Shown piece by piece: positions 1 through 8,053 of a DNA stretch of 64,000 nucleotides. The notes beneath the pieces were generated by a model that was not told the DNA's origin, did not search any database, and saw only the letters and a list, made by a program, of their open reading frames with translations. Both the position numbers and the translations under genes were made by a program. Origin of the DNA: Agromyces protaetiae (GTDB taxonomy: Bacteria; Actinomycetota; Actinomycetes; Actinomycetales; Microbacteriaceae); NCBI RefSeq assembly GCF_030866785.1, contig NZ_CP133018.1, forward strand, positions 1,984,001-2,048,000, in the 5' to 3' direction. The stretch's first letter is position 1, and each line of letters starts with the position of its first letter.

Positions 1-120
1 ATCCTCGCGGGCGTGAGCGCGCTCGCGGTCGTGCCCGCGAGCCGGCTGCCGCGGTTCCGGCCCGGTGAGGTCCCCGAGAGTGTGGCGACGGGGGAGGCGA
101 CGACCGGCTCGAAGGCCTGA
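1..120 (+). CDS. C-terminal end of a membrane protein, possibly an MFS transporter (partial)
   Basis: Frame 1 is open from the first base to a TGA at 118-120 and gives about 39 residues. A hydrophobic stretch (ILAGVSALAVVPAS) is followed by a short basic and acidic tail. This is what the last transmembrane helix and cytoplasmic tail of an MFS-type permease looks like, but so little is present that the family is a guess. It converges on the pyruvate oxidase gene downstream. Confidence 0.45.
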   Translation: MLAGVSALAVVPASRLPRFRPGEVPESVATGEATTGSKA

Positions 121-135
121 GCCAGGCGGCGAACC

Positions 136-229
136 GCCGCGCGGCCGGCGGCCGCGCGGCACGGTGCGTCCGCGCCGCACGGTGCGGCCGCGCCGCACGG
201 TCGAGGTGCCGCGCGGCCGGCGGCCGCGC
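136..229. repeat. GC-only inverted repeats flanking an 18-bp tandem repeat; probable bidirectional terminator
   Basis: The space between two convergent genes holds two hairpins. The first has arms GCCGCGCGGCC (136-146) and GGCCGCGCGGC (150-160) around a 3-nt loop. The second, at 211-229, has 8-bp arms around the same GGC loop. Between them GCACGGTGCGKCCGCGCC occurs twice in tandem (159-176, 177-194) and then partially (195-201). No U-tract follows. The position between converging genes argues for transcription termination. Confidence 0.5.
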
Positions 230-236
230 CGCTCCG

Positions 237-1991
237 TCAGAGCCCGGGCAGGTGCCGGATGTTCGAGCGCGCCATCGCGACCGCTTCGGCGCCGCCGCCG
301 GTCAGCACGATCTTCGACATCGCGAGCGCGAACCCCTTGACCTGCTCGCCGGTGATCGCCGGCGGCAGCGAGAGCGCACGCGAGTCCGTGACGATGTCCA
401 CGAGCGCGGGGCCGTCGTGCGCGAGGGCGTTCGCGACCGACGCTTGCAGCAGTTTCGGATCCTCGACCCGCACGGCATGGAAGCCGATCGCCGTCGCGAT
501 GCCCGCGTAGTCGACGCCGGGCACGTCGACCCCGAAGTCGGGGAAGCCGTTCACGAGCATCTCGAGCTTCACGAGCCCGAGCGTCGAGTTGTTGAAGACG
601 AACACCTTGACGGGCAACCGGTACGCCGCCGCCGTGATGAGCTCGCCGAGCAGCATGGACAGCCCGCCGTCGCCCGCGATCGCGACGACCTGCCGGCCGG
701 GGTAGGCGACTTGTGCGCCGATCGCGTGGGGGAGCGCGTTGGCCATCGAGCCGTGGATGAACGATCCGATGATGCGCCGGTCGGGCCCGGGCGTCACGTA
801 GCGGGCCTGCCACACATTGCCCATGCCGGTGTCCGCGGTGAAGATCGCATCGGCCGCGGTCGCATCGTCGATGACCGAGATCGCATACTCGGGATGGATC
901 GGCTTCACGGTGTCGACGTCGGTGTACGTGCCGACCACGGAGCCGAGGAGCTTCTCGTGCTTCTTCAGCATGCGGTCGAGGAAGGTGCGGCTCTTCTTCG
1001 GCTTCACGAGCCCGGTGAGCATCAGGAGCGTCGCACGCACGTCGCCGTGCACGGGATGCGCGACGCTGACGCGACGGCCGAGGTGCGAGGCATCCGTGTC
1101 GATCTGGCCGATGACGACCTTGCCCGCGTCGGGCAGGAACTGCTCGTAGGGGAAGTCGGTGCCGAGCAGGAGCAGCAGGTCGGCGTCGTGGATGCCCGCG
1201 TGCGCCGCACCGTAGCCGAGCAGGCCCGTCATGCCGATGTCGTACGGGTTGTCGTACTGGATCCACTGCTTGCCGCGCAGCGAGTGACCGATGGGGGCTT
1301 TCACGTGCTCGGCGAACGCGATCACGGCGTCGTGCGCGCCTTCCACGCCGGCGCCGGCGAAGATCGCGACGTTCTTGGCGGCGTTGATCGCGTCGGCGAG
1401 GGCGCGCACGTCGGTCTCGGCGGGCACGAGCGTGGGCGTCGCGGTCGGCACGTACGCGGGGAATCCGTCGGTCGCATCGAACTCGGCGATGTCGCCCGAG
1501 ATGACGACGACCGAGACGCCGGGGCCGGTGGTCGCGTGCCGGATCGCCGAGTTCACGACGCGCGGGGACTGCGTCGCGGTCGCGATCTGCTCGCAGTAGT
1601 TCGAGCACTCGACGAACAGGCGCTCGGGATGCGTCTCCTGGAAGTAGCCCGACCCGATCTCGGCGCTCGGGATGTGGCTCGCGATCGCGAGCACCGGGGC
1701 CTTCGACCGGTGCGCGTCGAACAGGCCGTTGATGAGGTGCAGGTTGCCGGGCCCGCAGCTGCCCGCGCACACCGCGAGCTTGCCCGTGAGCTGCGCCTCG
1801 GCGGCGGCCATGAACGCCGCCGCCTCCTCGTGCCTGACATGGATCCAGTCGATGCCGCCGTTGGCCTTGCCGCCGCTGCGGCGGACCGCGTCGACGATCG
1901 GGTTCAGCGAGTCCCCGACGATTCCGTAGATGTGATCGACGCCCGCGTCGATGAGCTGGGCGACGAGCTGGTCGGCGATGGTGCGGGCCAC
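237..1991 (-). CDS. poxB: Thiamine-diphosphate-dependent pyruvate oxidase/pyruvate:quinone dehydrogenase, PoxB type
   Basis: This peripheral membrane flavoenzyme decarboxylates pyruvate to acetate and passes electrons to quinone or oxygen. The GTG start at 1991 is chosen because AAGGGGG lies 5 nt upstream; it gives 584 residues, close to the roughly 570 of PoxB enzymes. The N-terminal ThDP domain carries the conserved Glu in HVRHEEAAAF near residue 53, followed by a GSCGPGN stretch. The central FAD-type domain and the C-terminal ThDP domain, with GDGGLSM near residue 440 and a following NN, are in the expected order. The E. coli enzyme is lipid-activated through its C-terminus; whether this one is cannot be told. 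It appears to be a single-gene unit. Assignment to PoxB rather than acetolactate synthase rests on overall sequence character and is fairly secure. Confidence 0.85.
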   Translation of the reverse strand: MARTIADQLVAQLIDAGVDHIYGIVGDSLNPIVDAVRRSGGKANGGIDWIHVRHEEAAAFMAAAEAQLTGKLAVCAGSCGPGNLHLINGLFDAHRSKAPVLAIASHIPSAEIGSGYFQETHPERLFVECSNYCEQIATATQSPRVVNSAIRHATTGPGVSVVVISGDIAEFDATDGFPAYVPTATPTLVPAETDVRALADAINAAKNVAIFAGAGVEGAHDAVIAFAEHVKAPIGHSLRGKQWIQYDNPYDIGMTGLLGYGAAHAGIHDADLLLLLGTDFPYEQFLPDAGKVVIGQIDTDASHLGRRVSVAHPVHGDVRATLLMLTGLVKPKKSRTFLDRMLKKHEKLLGSVVGTYTDVDTVKPIHPEYAISVIDDATAADAIFTADTGMGNVWQARYVTPGPDRRIIGSFIHGSMANALPHAIGAQVAYPGRQVVAIAGDGGLSMLLGELITAAAYRLPVKVFVFNNSTLGLVKLEMLVNGFPDFGVDVPGVDYAGIATAIGFHAVRVEDPKLLQASVANALAHDGPALVDIVTDSRALSLPPAITGEQVKGFALAMSKIVLTGGGAEAVAMARSNIRHLPGL

Positions 1992-2001
1992 GGTTCCCCC
2001 T

Positions 2002-2041
2002 TGCGTTGGCATGCGGATGGCTCGTGCGTTGGCATGCGGAT
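2002..2041. repeat. 17-bp direct repeat upstream of poxB
   Basis: TGCGTTGGCATGCGGAT occurs at 2002-2018 and again at 2025-2041 with a 23-bp period, just upstream of the poxB start. The pair lies in the 5' leader or promoter of poxB, so it may be a regulator site or a local duplication. No matching regulator gene is adjacent. Confidence 0.5.
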
Positions 2042-2201
2042 CGCCCCAGTCTCGCGCGGATGGGCGGCGCGGTCGAGGGGTGGCGGTGAGCGCGGGCGGA
2101 TGCTTCGGGGTGCGGATGCCTCGGGCGCGCGTGTGCACGAGCACGCTTCCGGATGCCGCTATGATGGTCAAGTTGTCTTCGACGGGTTCCGTCTGAGGCA
2201 T

Positions 2202-2275
<74 letters not shown>

Positions 2276-2280
2276 CATTT

Positions 2281-2311
2281 GCCCAGGTGAGAGAAGGCTT
2301 CTCACCTGGGC
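2281..2311. terminator. Hairpin terminator between tRNA-Pro and a convergent oxidoreductase gene
   Basis: The arms GCCCAGGTGAGA (2281-2292) and TCTCACCTGGGC (2300-2311) are perfectly complementary over 12 bp around a 7-nt loop. The hairpin lies between the tRNA 3' end and the stop of the gene coming from the other side. A U-run is absent, as is common in high-GC actinobacteria. Confidence 0.8.
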
Positions 2312-2321
2312 ACTGTCGTAT

Positions 2322-3299
2322 TCAGCGGGTGTACCTCGAATTCGAGTGCTTCTCGAAGACCAGCACGGGACGTCCTCGTACTCCGCCTTCCTCGATGAGC
2401 CGATGGGCTTCGGCGACGTGCTCGGGCGGGAAGGTCCCGGCTACACGGGGAGTGAGCACACCGAACTCAGCGAGGTCGCGCAGTCGGGTGAGGGCCGCGG
2501 TGTTTCGCATCTGGTCGTAGACGAAGACGGGGACCCAGCGTACGCCGCGGGCGGTGTCACCGGTGAAGCCCTTCACGGCCGAGATCGATCCACCATCGCG
2601 CACTGCTGCAGCGACGGCGTCGCCGACGGATCCGGCATCGATGGCACCGGCCACGCCATCGGGGTACAGCTCGCGCACGCCGGCAGCGAACCCGCCTCCT
2701 CGAGGGAGAACGATGTCCGGGCCGAAGCTCGCGACGAGGTCGCGGTCCTTGTCTTCCGCGTCGGCGATAACCGTCAGCCCGGCTGCCTTGGCGAGCTGGA
2801 TGGCGTACCCGCCGATCCCGCCAGCAGAGCCGGTCACCGCGACCGTCGCGCCCGGGGAGAGAGCCAGCGCATCCACGGCCATCCGCGCAGTGAGAGACGC
2901 CATCAGCAGGGTCGAGGCCGTCGTCAGGTCGATGCCCTTCGGCGCGGGCACCACGGACTCTGCGGGAACCAGAACGTACTCCGCCTGCCCGCCGAGGTTC
3001 TTGATGGGCTCGGTGATCGCGACCACCTCGGTTCCAACAGTGAGCTCGGGGCGGACTCCCTCGCCGATCTCGTCGATCGTGCCGGCCACTTCCCACCCCA
3101 CGACGTAGACGTCAGAGACGGGGTTGGTCTCGGGGCTGTACTTCGCGGAGATCCCCGAGCGGATGTTGATGTCGGCGGGGTGGACGGGCGCTGCGGCGAC
3201 CTTGATGCGCACCTCCCCAGCGCTGGCGTGTGGTTCGGGCAGCTCCAGCACCCGCATGACCTCGCGGCCTCCGTGCTCGGTGAACCCTACGGCTTTCAC
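2322..3299 (-). CDS. NADPH:quinone reductase-like, zinc-independent medium-chain dehydrogenase
   Basis: The 325-residue product is a medium-chain dehydrogenase/reductase of the quinone oxidoreductase branch. It has an N-terminal GroES-like domain (residues 1-125, with [12 protein letters not shown]) and a Rossmann domain with [10 protein letters not shown] near residue 155. The catalytic and structural zinc cysteines of alcohol dehydrogenases are missing, which favours NAD(P)H-dependent reduction of quinones or enones. The GTG start at 3299 overlaps the stop of the upstream NmrA gene by 4 bp (GTGA), so the two are translationally coupled. A longer open frame reaches 3473 but lies inside that upstream gene. 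The pair may be a redox or electrophile-detoxification unit; the substrate is unknown. Confidence 0.8.
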   Translation of the reverse strand: MKAVGFTEHGGREVMRVLELPEPHASAGEVRIKVAAAPVHPADINIRSGISAKYSPETNPVSDVYVVGWEVAGTIDEIGEGVRPELTVGTEVVAITEPIKNLGGQAEYVLVPAESVVPAPKGIDLTTASTLLMASLTARMAVDALALSPGATVAVTGSAGGIGGYAIQLAKAAGLTVIADAEDKDRDLVASFGPDIVLPRGGGFAAGVRELYPDGVAGAIDAGSVGDAVAAAVRDGGSISAVKGFTGDTARGVRWVPVFVYDQMRNTAALTRLRDLAEFGVLTPRVAGTFPPEHVAEAHRLIEEGGVRGRPVLVFEKHSNSRYTR

Positions 3300-4231
3300 A
3301 GCGCGCCGTCGCCCTCGACGATCGGGAGTCTCCAGTCCTGTCGCGCCGCCCACTGTTTCATGGTTGTCGTGGTCAGTCCGTAGCGGTCGGCGTGGTAAGG
3401 GCGCGCCGGGTAGCCGACAACGTCGTCCCAGTGTCGACCGTCTGCATAGGGTGTCCCGGTGACCTGCTCCCATTCCTCAGGAGCGCGGAAGACGGCCGTG
3501 ATCTTCCGGTTCGCGGCTGCGGAGATTGTCTCGGCGATCTCGCGAAACGTGAGCACGTCGCCGGCGAACTCGATCTCGGCTTCGTGGAACGTGTCGGGGT
3601 CGACGACCGCAGCCGCGACGGCGGCACCTAGGTCTTCCGCGTTGATCAGAGCCATCGCGGTCTGCGGACCCGTGGCCGTCACGAGCTGTCCCTCGGGAAG
3701 GTCGGGGAACATGTCGGGACGCTTTCCGGGGAGCACGTTGTCCATGTACCAGGCCGGCTTGAAGATCGTCCAGCGGTCGACGCCCGACTGGCGCACCGCA
3801 TCCTCCGCCGCCTCCTTGTTGTCCCAGTACGCCCGGAACAGATCGGCTTGCTCGTAACCCGGGTAGCGGCTACGCCACCCGGTGCCCGACACGGACGTGT
3901 GGATGAGCTGGGTCACGCCGGCGCGTTTGGCTGCCGTCGCGACGTTCCGGGCCTGTCGCTGCTCGGAGTCAAAGTCTGCTGGGTCGGCGAGGAACAGCTG
4001 GACGGAGAACACCGCGTCATGCCCCGCGCTGGCCGTTTCCAAGGAAGCCAGGTCTTCCAGGTTTCCGGTCGCCAATTCGACGCCCTGCTGTGCGAGCGCC
4101 CGGGCGGGCGCTGATTCGGGAGTGCGCACGAACCCCGTCACGGAGTGGCCCCGGCGCAGGAGCGCCTGAACAACGGCACCACCCTGCATTCCCGTAGCCC
4201 CGGTCACCAGCACCTTCTTGGTTTCAGTCAT
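3296..4231 (-). CDS. NmrA-family NAD(P)-binding protein
   Basis: The 311-residue product begins with [19 protein letters not shown], the glycine-rich dinucleotide motif with the GATGxQG signature of NmrA-like atypical short-chain dehydrogenases. The C-terminal half contains the [10 protein letters not shown] segment and an interface helix typical of this group. Members act as redox-sensing regulators or as isoflavone/quinone reductases; no active-site Tyr-x-x-x-Lys is evident. It is the first gene of a two-gene operon with the quinone-reductase-like gene, which overlaps it by 4 bp. Its promoter should lie in 4232-4311, where nothing distinctive was seen. Confidence 0.8.
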   Translation of the reverse strand: MTETKKVLVTGATGMQGGAVVQALLRRGHSVTGFVRTPESAPARALAQQGVELATGNLEDLASLETASAGHDAVFSVQLFLADPADFDSEQRQARNVATAAKRAGVTQLIHTSVSGTGWRSRYPGYEQADLFRAYWDNKEAAEDAVRQSGVDRWTIFKPAWYMDNVLPGKRPDMFPDLPEGQLVTATGPQTAMALINAEDLGAAVAAAVVDPDTFHEAEIEFAGDVLTFREIAETISAAANRKITAVFRAPEEWEQVTGTPYADGRHWDDVVGYPARPYHADRYGLTTTTMKQWAARQDWRLPIVEGDGAL

Positions 4232-4311
4232 TGCTTTCTTCTCTCATCGTGAATGAACGGGCACTCGCCCCGATTGGTCGGTGCCGGTGTCGCCTTACGG
4301 TCTGCTGGGCG

Positions 4312-4575
4312 CTAGTCGATCGAGGCGTGGAAGCGTTCGCAGGGCAGGACCGTGTTGGTGGTCGTATCAAGGAGCGAATCGAGGTTGGCCTGCATCGACT
4401 CGGCGGTCAGCTCGCGATCAACGAACCCCTCGTTCTTCCCGAAGGTCATGAGCTCCACTCTCCCCGCCGCGACGACGAGGTTGCTGCCGTTGAGGGTGCT
4501 TTCCGACCGTGCCGTAGAAATGACGCCTCGACCTGCTCCCGTCACAATCGCGACGCGGTTGTCGAAGCTCAACAT
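4312..4575 (-). pseudogene. Internally deleted short-chain dehydrogenase remnant
   Basis: The 87-residue frame starts MLSFDNRVAIVTGAGRG, the N-terminal Rossmann motif of an SDR. It then jumps directly to what looks like the C-terminal part of the same kind of protein, with a GRVELMTFGKNEGF strand and a terminal helix. The cofactor-binding rest, the NAG motif and the catalytic Ser-Tyr-Lys are gone, which amounts to about 150-200 residues. The reading frame is intact across the junction. It lies opposite the TetR gene and was probably that repressor's original target. The rest of the 550-bp interval between genes (4232-4311 and 4576-4781) holds only promoter-like sequence. Confidence 0.65.
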
Positions 4576-4689
4576 GGTTTCTCCTTCATCAGTGCGCGCA
4601 CATCGGACGTGCGCGATCGGTTGGGGCCTCGCCTCGCGCTGTGCGTCGCTCTCGCTGTGCCACACCTCAGGACCGATTGGAACTATACC

Positions 4690-4717
4690 GTATCGAAACG
4701 GAGTAGTATCGAAACGG
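4690..4717. promoter_or_regulatory. Two direct copies of a TetR-type operator
   Basis: GTATCGAAACGG occurs at 4690-4701 and 4706-4717 with a 16-bp period. The first copy has C at 4689, giving CGTATCGAAACG, a near-perfect dyad with one mismatch between CGTATC and GAAACG. Sites of this size and symmetry are typical for TetR-family repressors. The pair sits about 65-90 bp before the tetR start and between it and the SDR remnant, so it could control both directions. Confidence 0.6.
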
Positions 4718-4781
4718 GGAGAGTTTCTCCACACCCTCACCCCCGGACGCCTGCCCGCCCCCCCGCTACTCTGGAGACACC

Positions 4782-5390
4782 ATGACTGCTGATCCCACGA
4801 CACCGCTGCGCCAGCGCCCTGCAGGCACCGTGGGGCGCACACGTGACCTCGGGCGCGACACGAAGATTCTCGACGCCACCCTCGACCTGATCAGCGAGCA
4901 GGGTCCCCGAGCGATCAGCATGGAAGCGATCGCCGCTCGCGCGGGCGTCGGCAAATCCACCGTGTACCGGCGGTGGGGAAACCTCCCCGATCTGCTCGCC
5001 GATGCAGTCGACACGATCACCTTCGCCAGCGCCCCAGCCACCACAGGCAACGAGCGCCACGACCTCATCGAGGGCATCATTGCGGCCTCGGGCTGCATGG
5101 ACCCACGCCGTCAGCGCGTCATCAGCGCTCTTCTCGGCAGCGGCCTCGATCAGACCGAGCTCGTCGACGCGCTACGTACCCGCTTCATCGACGCGACCGC
5201 TGCAGCGATGAGGACAGCCGTGCACGAACCGGCCGACTCAGACTGGCCGACAGCATCGATCGACCTCGCAGTCGTCGTCGGACTCCTGACCAGCCTGCCG
5301 CAGATTACAGGCCACCCCATCGACCGCGCCGACTTCGAACGAATCGTCGACGAAGCGGTGCTTCCGCTCCTGGAACGCCGCTCCCGCTAG
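4782..5390 (+). CDS. TetR/AcrR-family transcriptional repressor
   Basis: The 202-residue product has a basic N-terminal tail and then a TetR DNA-binding domain with the helix-turn-helix near residues 45-65 (AIAARAGVGKSTVYRRW). The all-helical C-terminal ligand domain shows no family-specific feature from which a ligand could be guessed. The ATG at 4782 is preceded by GGAGA, and a TACTCT -10-like hexamer lies at 4767-4772. It is divergent from the SDR remnant, with a duplicated operator-like sequence between them. It may also act on the NmrA/quinone-reductase pair. Confidence 0.85.
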   Translation: MTADPTTPLRQRPAGTVGRTRDLGRDTKILDATLDLISEQGPRAISMEAIAARAGVGKSTVYRRWGNLPDLLADAVDTITFASAPATTGNERHDLIEGIIAASGCMDPRRQRVISALLGSGLDQTELVDALRTRFIDATAAAMRTAVHEPADSDWPTASIDLAVVVGLLTSLPQITGHPIDRADFERIVDEAVLPLLERRSR

Positions 5391-5442
5391 GGGTTTTCGG
5401 CACCGAGCTGCCGGATCGTGGTCAAGATCGAAAGCATATGTC

Positions 5443-7149
5443 TCACTCCTTCGTGAGCCAGACGCTGGTGTCAGGCGCGATGAGGCCGTCTTCCAAGGGA
5501 ACGCTGGAGAGAATCGGGGTGTAGTCAGAGGGGATGGCGATGGCGGCGGTACTGGAGAGATTGAGGACGCACCGGAATCGGGTGCCGCGTTCGAAGATAA
5601 GGACGTCGGGTGCGTCGGGTGCGCCGGGAGTTGTGTCGATGCCAGTCCAGCGCAGTTCTGCGCCTGTCGCATCGAGGTGCTGCTTGCGCAGCTGAATCGC
5701 TGTGCGGTACAGCGAGAGCGTGGAGTCGGGAGCGGCGCGTTGCTCGCTCACGCTGAGGGACGCCCAGGACGCGGGGATGGGGAGCCACGGCTCGCCCGTG
5801 GTGAAGCCGAAGCCGGGCGCGTCCGGCCGCCATGGGAGAGGCACGCGGCATCCATCGCGTCCGCGCACCGCGTGGCCGGTGCGGGTCCACATCGGGTCTT
5901 GGAGGCGATCATCGGGAAGATCTTCGACCTCGGGCAGTCCGAGCTCGTCGCCTTGATAGATGTAGCAGCTGCCGGGAAGCGCGAGGATGAGTAGAGCGGC
6001 TGCCCGTGCGCGGCGCAGTCCCTGCTGCAGGTCTGTGCCGGTACCGCTCGGGTCGAGGCCTCGATGCGCCCAGTGGCTCTCGTGACCGAGTCGGGTGACG
6101 ACGCGGGGGACATCGTGGCTGCCGAGCACCCAGGTGGCCGGTGCTCCCACCATTTCGACGAGAGCAAGGTGGTCGGTGATGCGACGGCGGATGTCATCAA
6201 CGCTCCAGGAGAGTCCGAGGAAGTCGAGGTTGAAGGCGGTGTGGAGTTCATCGGAAACGAGGTACCGGGACAGGCCGTTCGGTCGCAGGCGCCAGGCTTC
6301 TGCGACGAAGATGCGCTGGCCCGCCGGCGGGTAGGAGTCCGCGATGGCACGCCAGCGCTGGAAGATCCCGTGCGACTCGTCACGGTCCCAGTGGGGATGC
6401 CGAGCGGTGATTGCCGCCCCCGAGACTTCGAGCGGGTCCAAGGCGCTCTCGTGGCGCCCTGCACTGGACTCGATGTCGGGGAGCTCAGGGTTCTTGGTGA
6501 TGCCGTGGGCGACGTCAATTCGGAATCCATCCACGCCTGTGTCGAACCAGAAGCGAAGGATCTCGTCGAACTCGGATCGGACGTTGTCGTTGGTCCAGTT
6601 GAGGTCGGGTTGCTCGGGGGCGAACAGGTGCAGGTACCACTCGTCGTCGGTGCCGCCTGCGTCGGTGACCCGCGACCAGGCCGGTCCGCCGAAGACCGAA
6701 CGCCAGTTGTTCGGCGGCAGCTCGCCTTCCATGCCGCGCCCAGGCCGGAACCAGTACCGGTCGCGTTCTGGCGCGCCGGGAGCGGCCCCCAGTGCCTGCT
6801 GAAACCAGGGGTGGCGCGTGGAGGTGTGGTTCGGGACAAGGTCGATGATGACCCGCAGCGAATGTCGATGCGCTTCGTCGATGAATGTGACGGCGTCCTC
6901 GAGTGTTCCGAATGCCTCGGCGATAGCCGTGAAGTCTGAGACGTCGTAGCCGCCATCGACCATCGGCGAGGCGTACCACGGCGTCACCCAGACCGCGTCG
7001 ACACCGAGTTCGCGAAGATAGGGCAGCTGCATCGTCATCCCGGGGATGTCGCCAACGCCGTCGCCGTTGCTGTCGCGAAAGCTGCGCGGGTAGATCTCGT
7101 AGATGACGGCGTTGCGCCACCAGTCCTCTTGACGCTCGCCGCCGCTCAT
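5443..7149 (-). CDS. Glycoside hydrolase family 13 alpha-glucosidase (oligo-1,6-glucosidase type)
   Basis: The 568-residue cytoplasmic enzyme should release glucose from alpha-linked di- and oligosaccharides. The (beta/alpha)8 barrel begins at WWRNAVIYEIYPRSF and carries the GH13 regions in order: DLVPNHTS near residue 104, GFRIDVAHG with the nucleophile Asp near 206, FVAEAW with the acid/base Glu near 283, and LGSHDVPR with the third Asp near 345. The length matches alpha-glucosidases and trehalose-6-P hydrolases. No signal peptide is seen. The start overlaps the stop of the upstream SDR gene by 4 bp (ATGA). Control by the divergent LacI regulator is likely. No sugar importer accompanies it here. 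Confidence 0.88.
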   Translation of the reverse strand: MSGGERQEDWWRNAVIYEIYPRSFRDSNGDGVGDIPGMTMQLPYLRELGVDAVWVTPWYASPMVDGGYDVSDFTAIAEAFGTLEDAVTFIDEAHRHSLRVIIDLVPNHTSTRHPWFQQALGAAPGAPERDRYWFRPGRGMEGELPPNNWRSVFGGPAWSRVTDAGGTDDEWYLHLFAPEQPDLNWTNDNVRSEFDEILRFWFDTGVDGFRIDVAHGITKNPELPDIESSAGRHESALDPLEVSGAAITARHPHWDRDESHGIFQRWRAIADSYPPAGQRIFVAEAWRLRPNGLSRYLVSDELHTAFNLDFLGLSWSVDDIRRRITDHLALVEMVGAPATWVLGSHDVPRVVTRLGHESHWAHRGLDPSGTGTDLQQGLRRARAAALLILALPGSCYIYQGDELGLPEVEDLPDDRLQDPMWTRTGHAVRGRDGCRVPLPWRPDAPGFGFTTGEPWLPIPASWASLSVSEQRAAPDSTLSLYRTAIQLRKQHLDATGAELRWTGIDTTPGAPDAPDVLIFERGTRFRCVLNLSSTAAIAIPSDYTPILSSVPLEDGLIAPDTSVWLTKE

Positions 7150-7940
7150 TGTCGGACCTCCGCGTCAACGGCGAGGACGGTGCGGCCGCCGTCCACCGGG
7201 ATCGTCGCGCCCGTAATGAAGCTGGACTCATCGGACAGTAAGAAGCGCACCACGTCGGCGACTTCGGCTGCGCGTCCGACGCGGTGCAAAGCGTGGGCGG
7301 CGTCATTGGCGGCGCGGGCGCGGGCGGCATCGGCGCTCGGCAGAGAGTCGAGGTAGGCGGTGTACCTTTCCGTGACGATCGAGCCCGGGGCGACGGCGTT
7401 CACGCGAATCCCGGCGGGACCTTGGTCGACGGCCATGGCACGCGTGAAGCCTTCGATCGCCGCTTTGGCGGTGACATATCCGGCCGCTCCGGGAACAGCC
7501 CGGGCTGCTTGATGCGAAGAGAGATTGACGATCGTCCCTGGTCGGTGGATGGCCCTGAACTCGGTGATCGCGCTCCGGCAGCCCACGACTACCGGGCGGA
7601 CGTTGGCGTCCACGGAGCGCAGGAAGCTGTCCGCGTCGGCGTCCTGCAGCTGCACGTCGGCGAAGACCGCGGCGTTGTTGACCCAGCCGCTCAGTCCGCC
7701 GTGTTCGCGCGACACCTCGATCGCGTGGGAGGCGATGGCCTCGTCGCTGGCCGACCCGGTGATGATGCTTGCGTGCGCCGGATCGAGTTCCCTTCGCAGC
7801 CTCGATGCCGCTGCCTCATTGAACTCGATGAGGACAAGGTGTGCGGAATCCGCGAGCAGGCGTTGGACGATCGCCCGCCCGATGCCGTGCCCGCCTCCGG
7901 TCACGACCACGGCTCCCGCGGATGAAGCGGTGCTGTGCAT
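7146..7940 (-). CDS. Short-chain dehydrogenase/reductase, possibly a sugar or polyol dehydrogenase
   Basis: The 264-residue classical SDR has the cofactor motif TGGGHGIG at residues 14-21, an NNA motif, catalytic Ser in IVNLSSHQ and Tyr-x-x-x-Lys in GYVTAKAAIEG near residue 155. The C-terminus ends in the TGATIPVDGG motif common in sugar dehydrogenases. The ATG at 7940 is chosen because the homologous part starts there; an in-frame ATG at 8018 would add 26 unconserved residues. It is the first gene of an operon with the alpha-glucosidase, which suggests it oxidises a product of that hydrolysis. The divergent lacI and its operator lie 90-110 bp upstream. Confidence 0.82.
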   Translation of the reverse strand: MHSTASSAGAVVVTGGGHGIGRAIVQRLLADSAHLVLIEFNEAAASRLRRELDPAHASIITGSASDEAIASHAIEVSREHGGLSGWVNNAAVFADVQLQDADADSFLRSVDANVRPVVVGCRSAITEFRAIHRPGTIVNLSSHQAARAVPGAAGYVTAKAAIEGFTRAMAVDQGPAGIRVNAVAPGSIVTERYTAYLDSLPSADAARARAANDAAHALHRVGRAAEVADVVRFLLSDESSFITGATIPVDGGRTVLAVDAEVRQ

Positions 7941-8026
7941 GAGTGTCCAATCTGCGCTGAGCGCGGTGCCGAAGCTGAGGCCGAGGCCAGTGTCAGATGA
8001 GGATGTCGGTGTATGCAAGAATCCGG

Positions 8027-8040
8027 TGAAACCTGTTTCA
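8027..8040. promoter_or_regulatory. LacI-family operator in the SDR/glucosidase-lacI divergent promoter
   Basis: TGAAACCTGTTTCA has perfect 6-bp arms (TGAAAC/GTTTCA) around a central CT and matches the general LacI/GalR operator form TGnAAnnnnTTnCA. It ends 13 bp before the lacI start. On the minus strand it overlaps TTGAAA (8036-8041), a good -35 element for the SDR/alpha-glucosidase operon. Repressor bound here would block both directions. Confidence 0.75.
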
Positions 8041-8053
8041 AGCGAGGTGGAGA

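Noticed and set aside
5398..5413. Small hairpin CGGCA/TGCCG between tetR and the alpha-glucosidase gene
   Set aside because: A 5-bp stem is expected by chance in this base composition.
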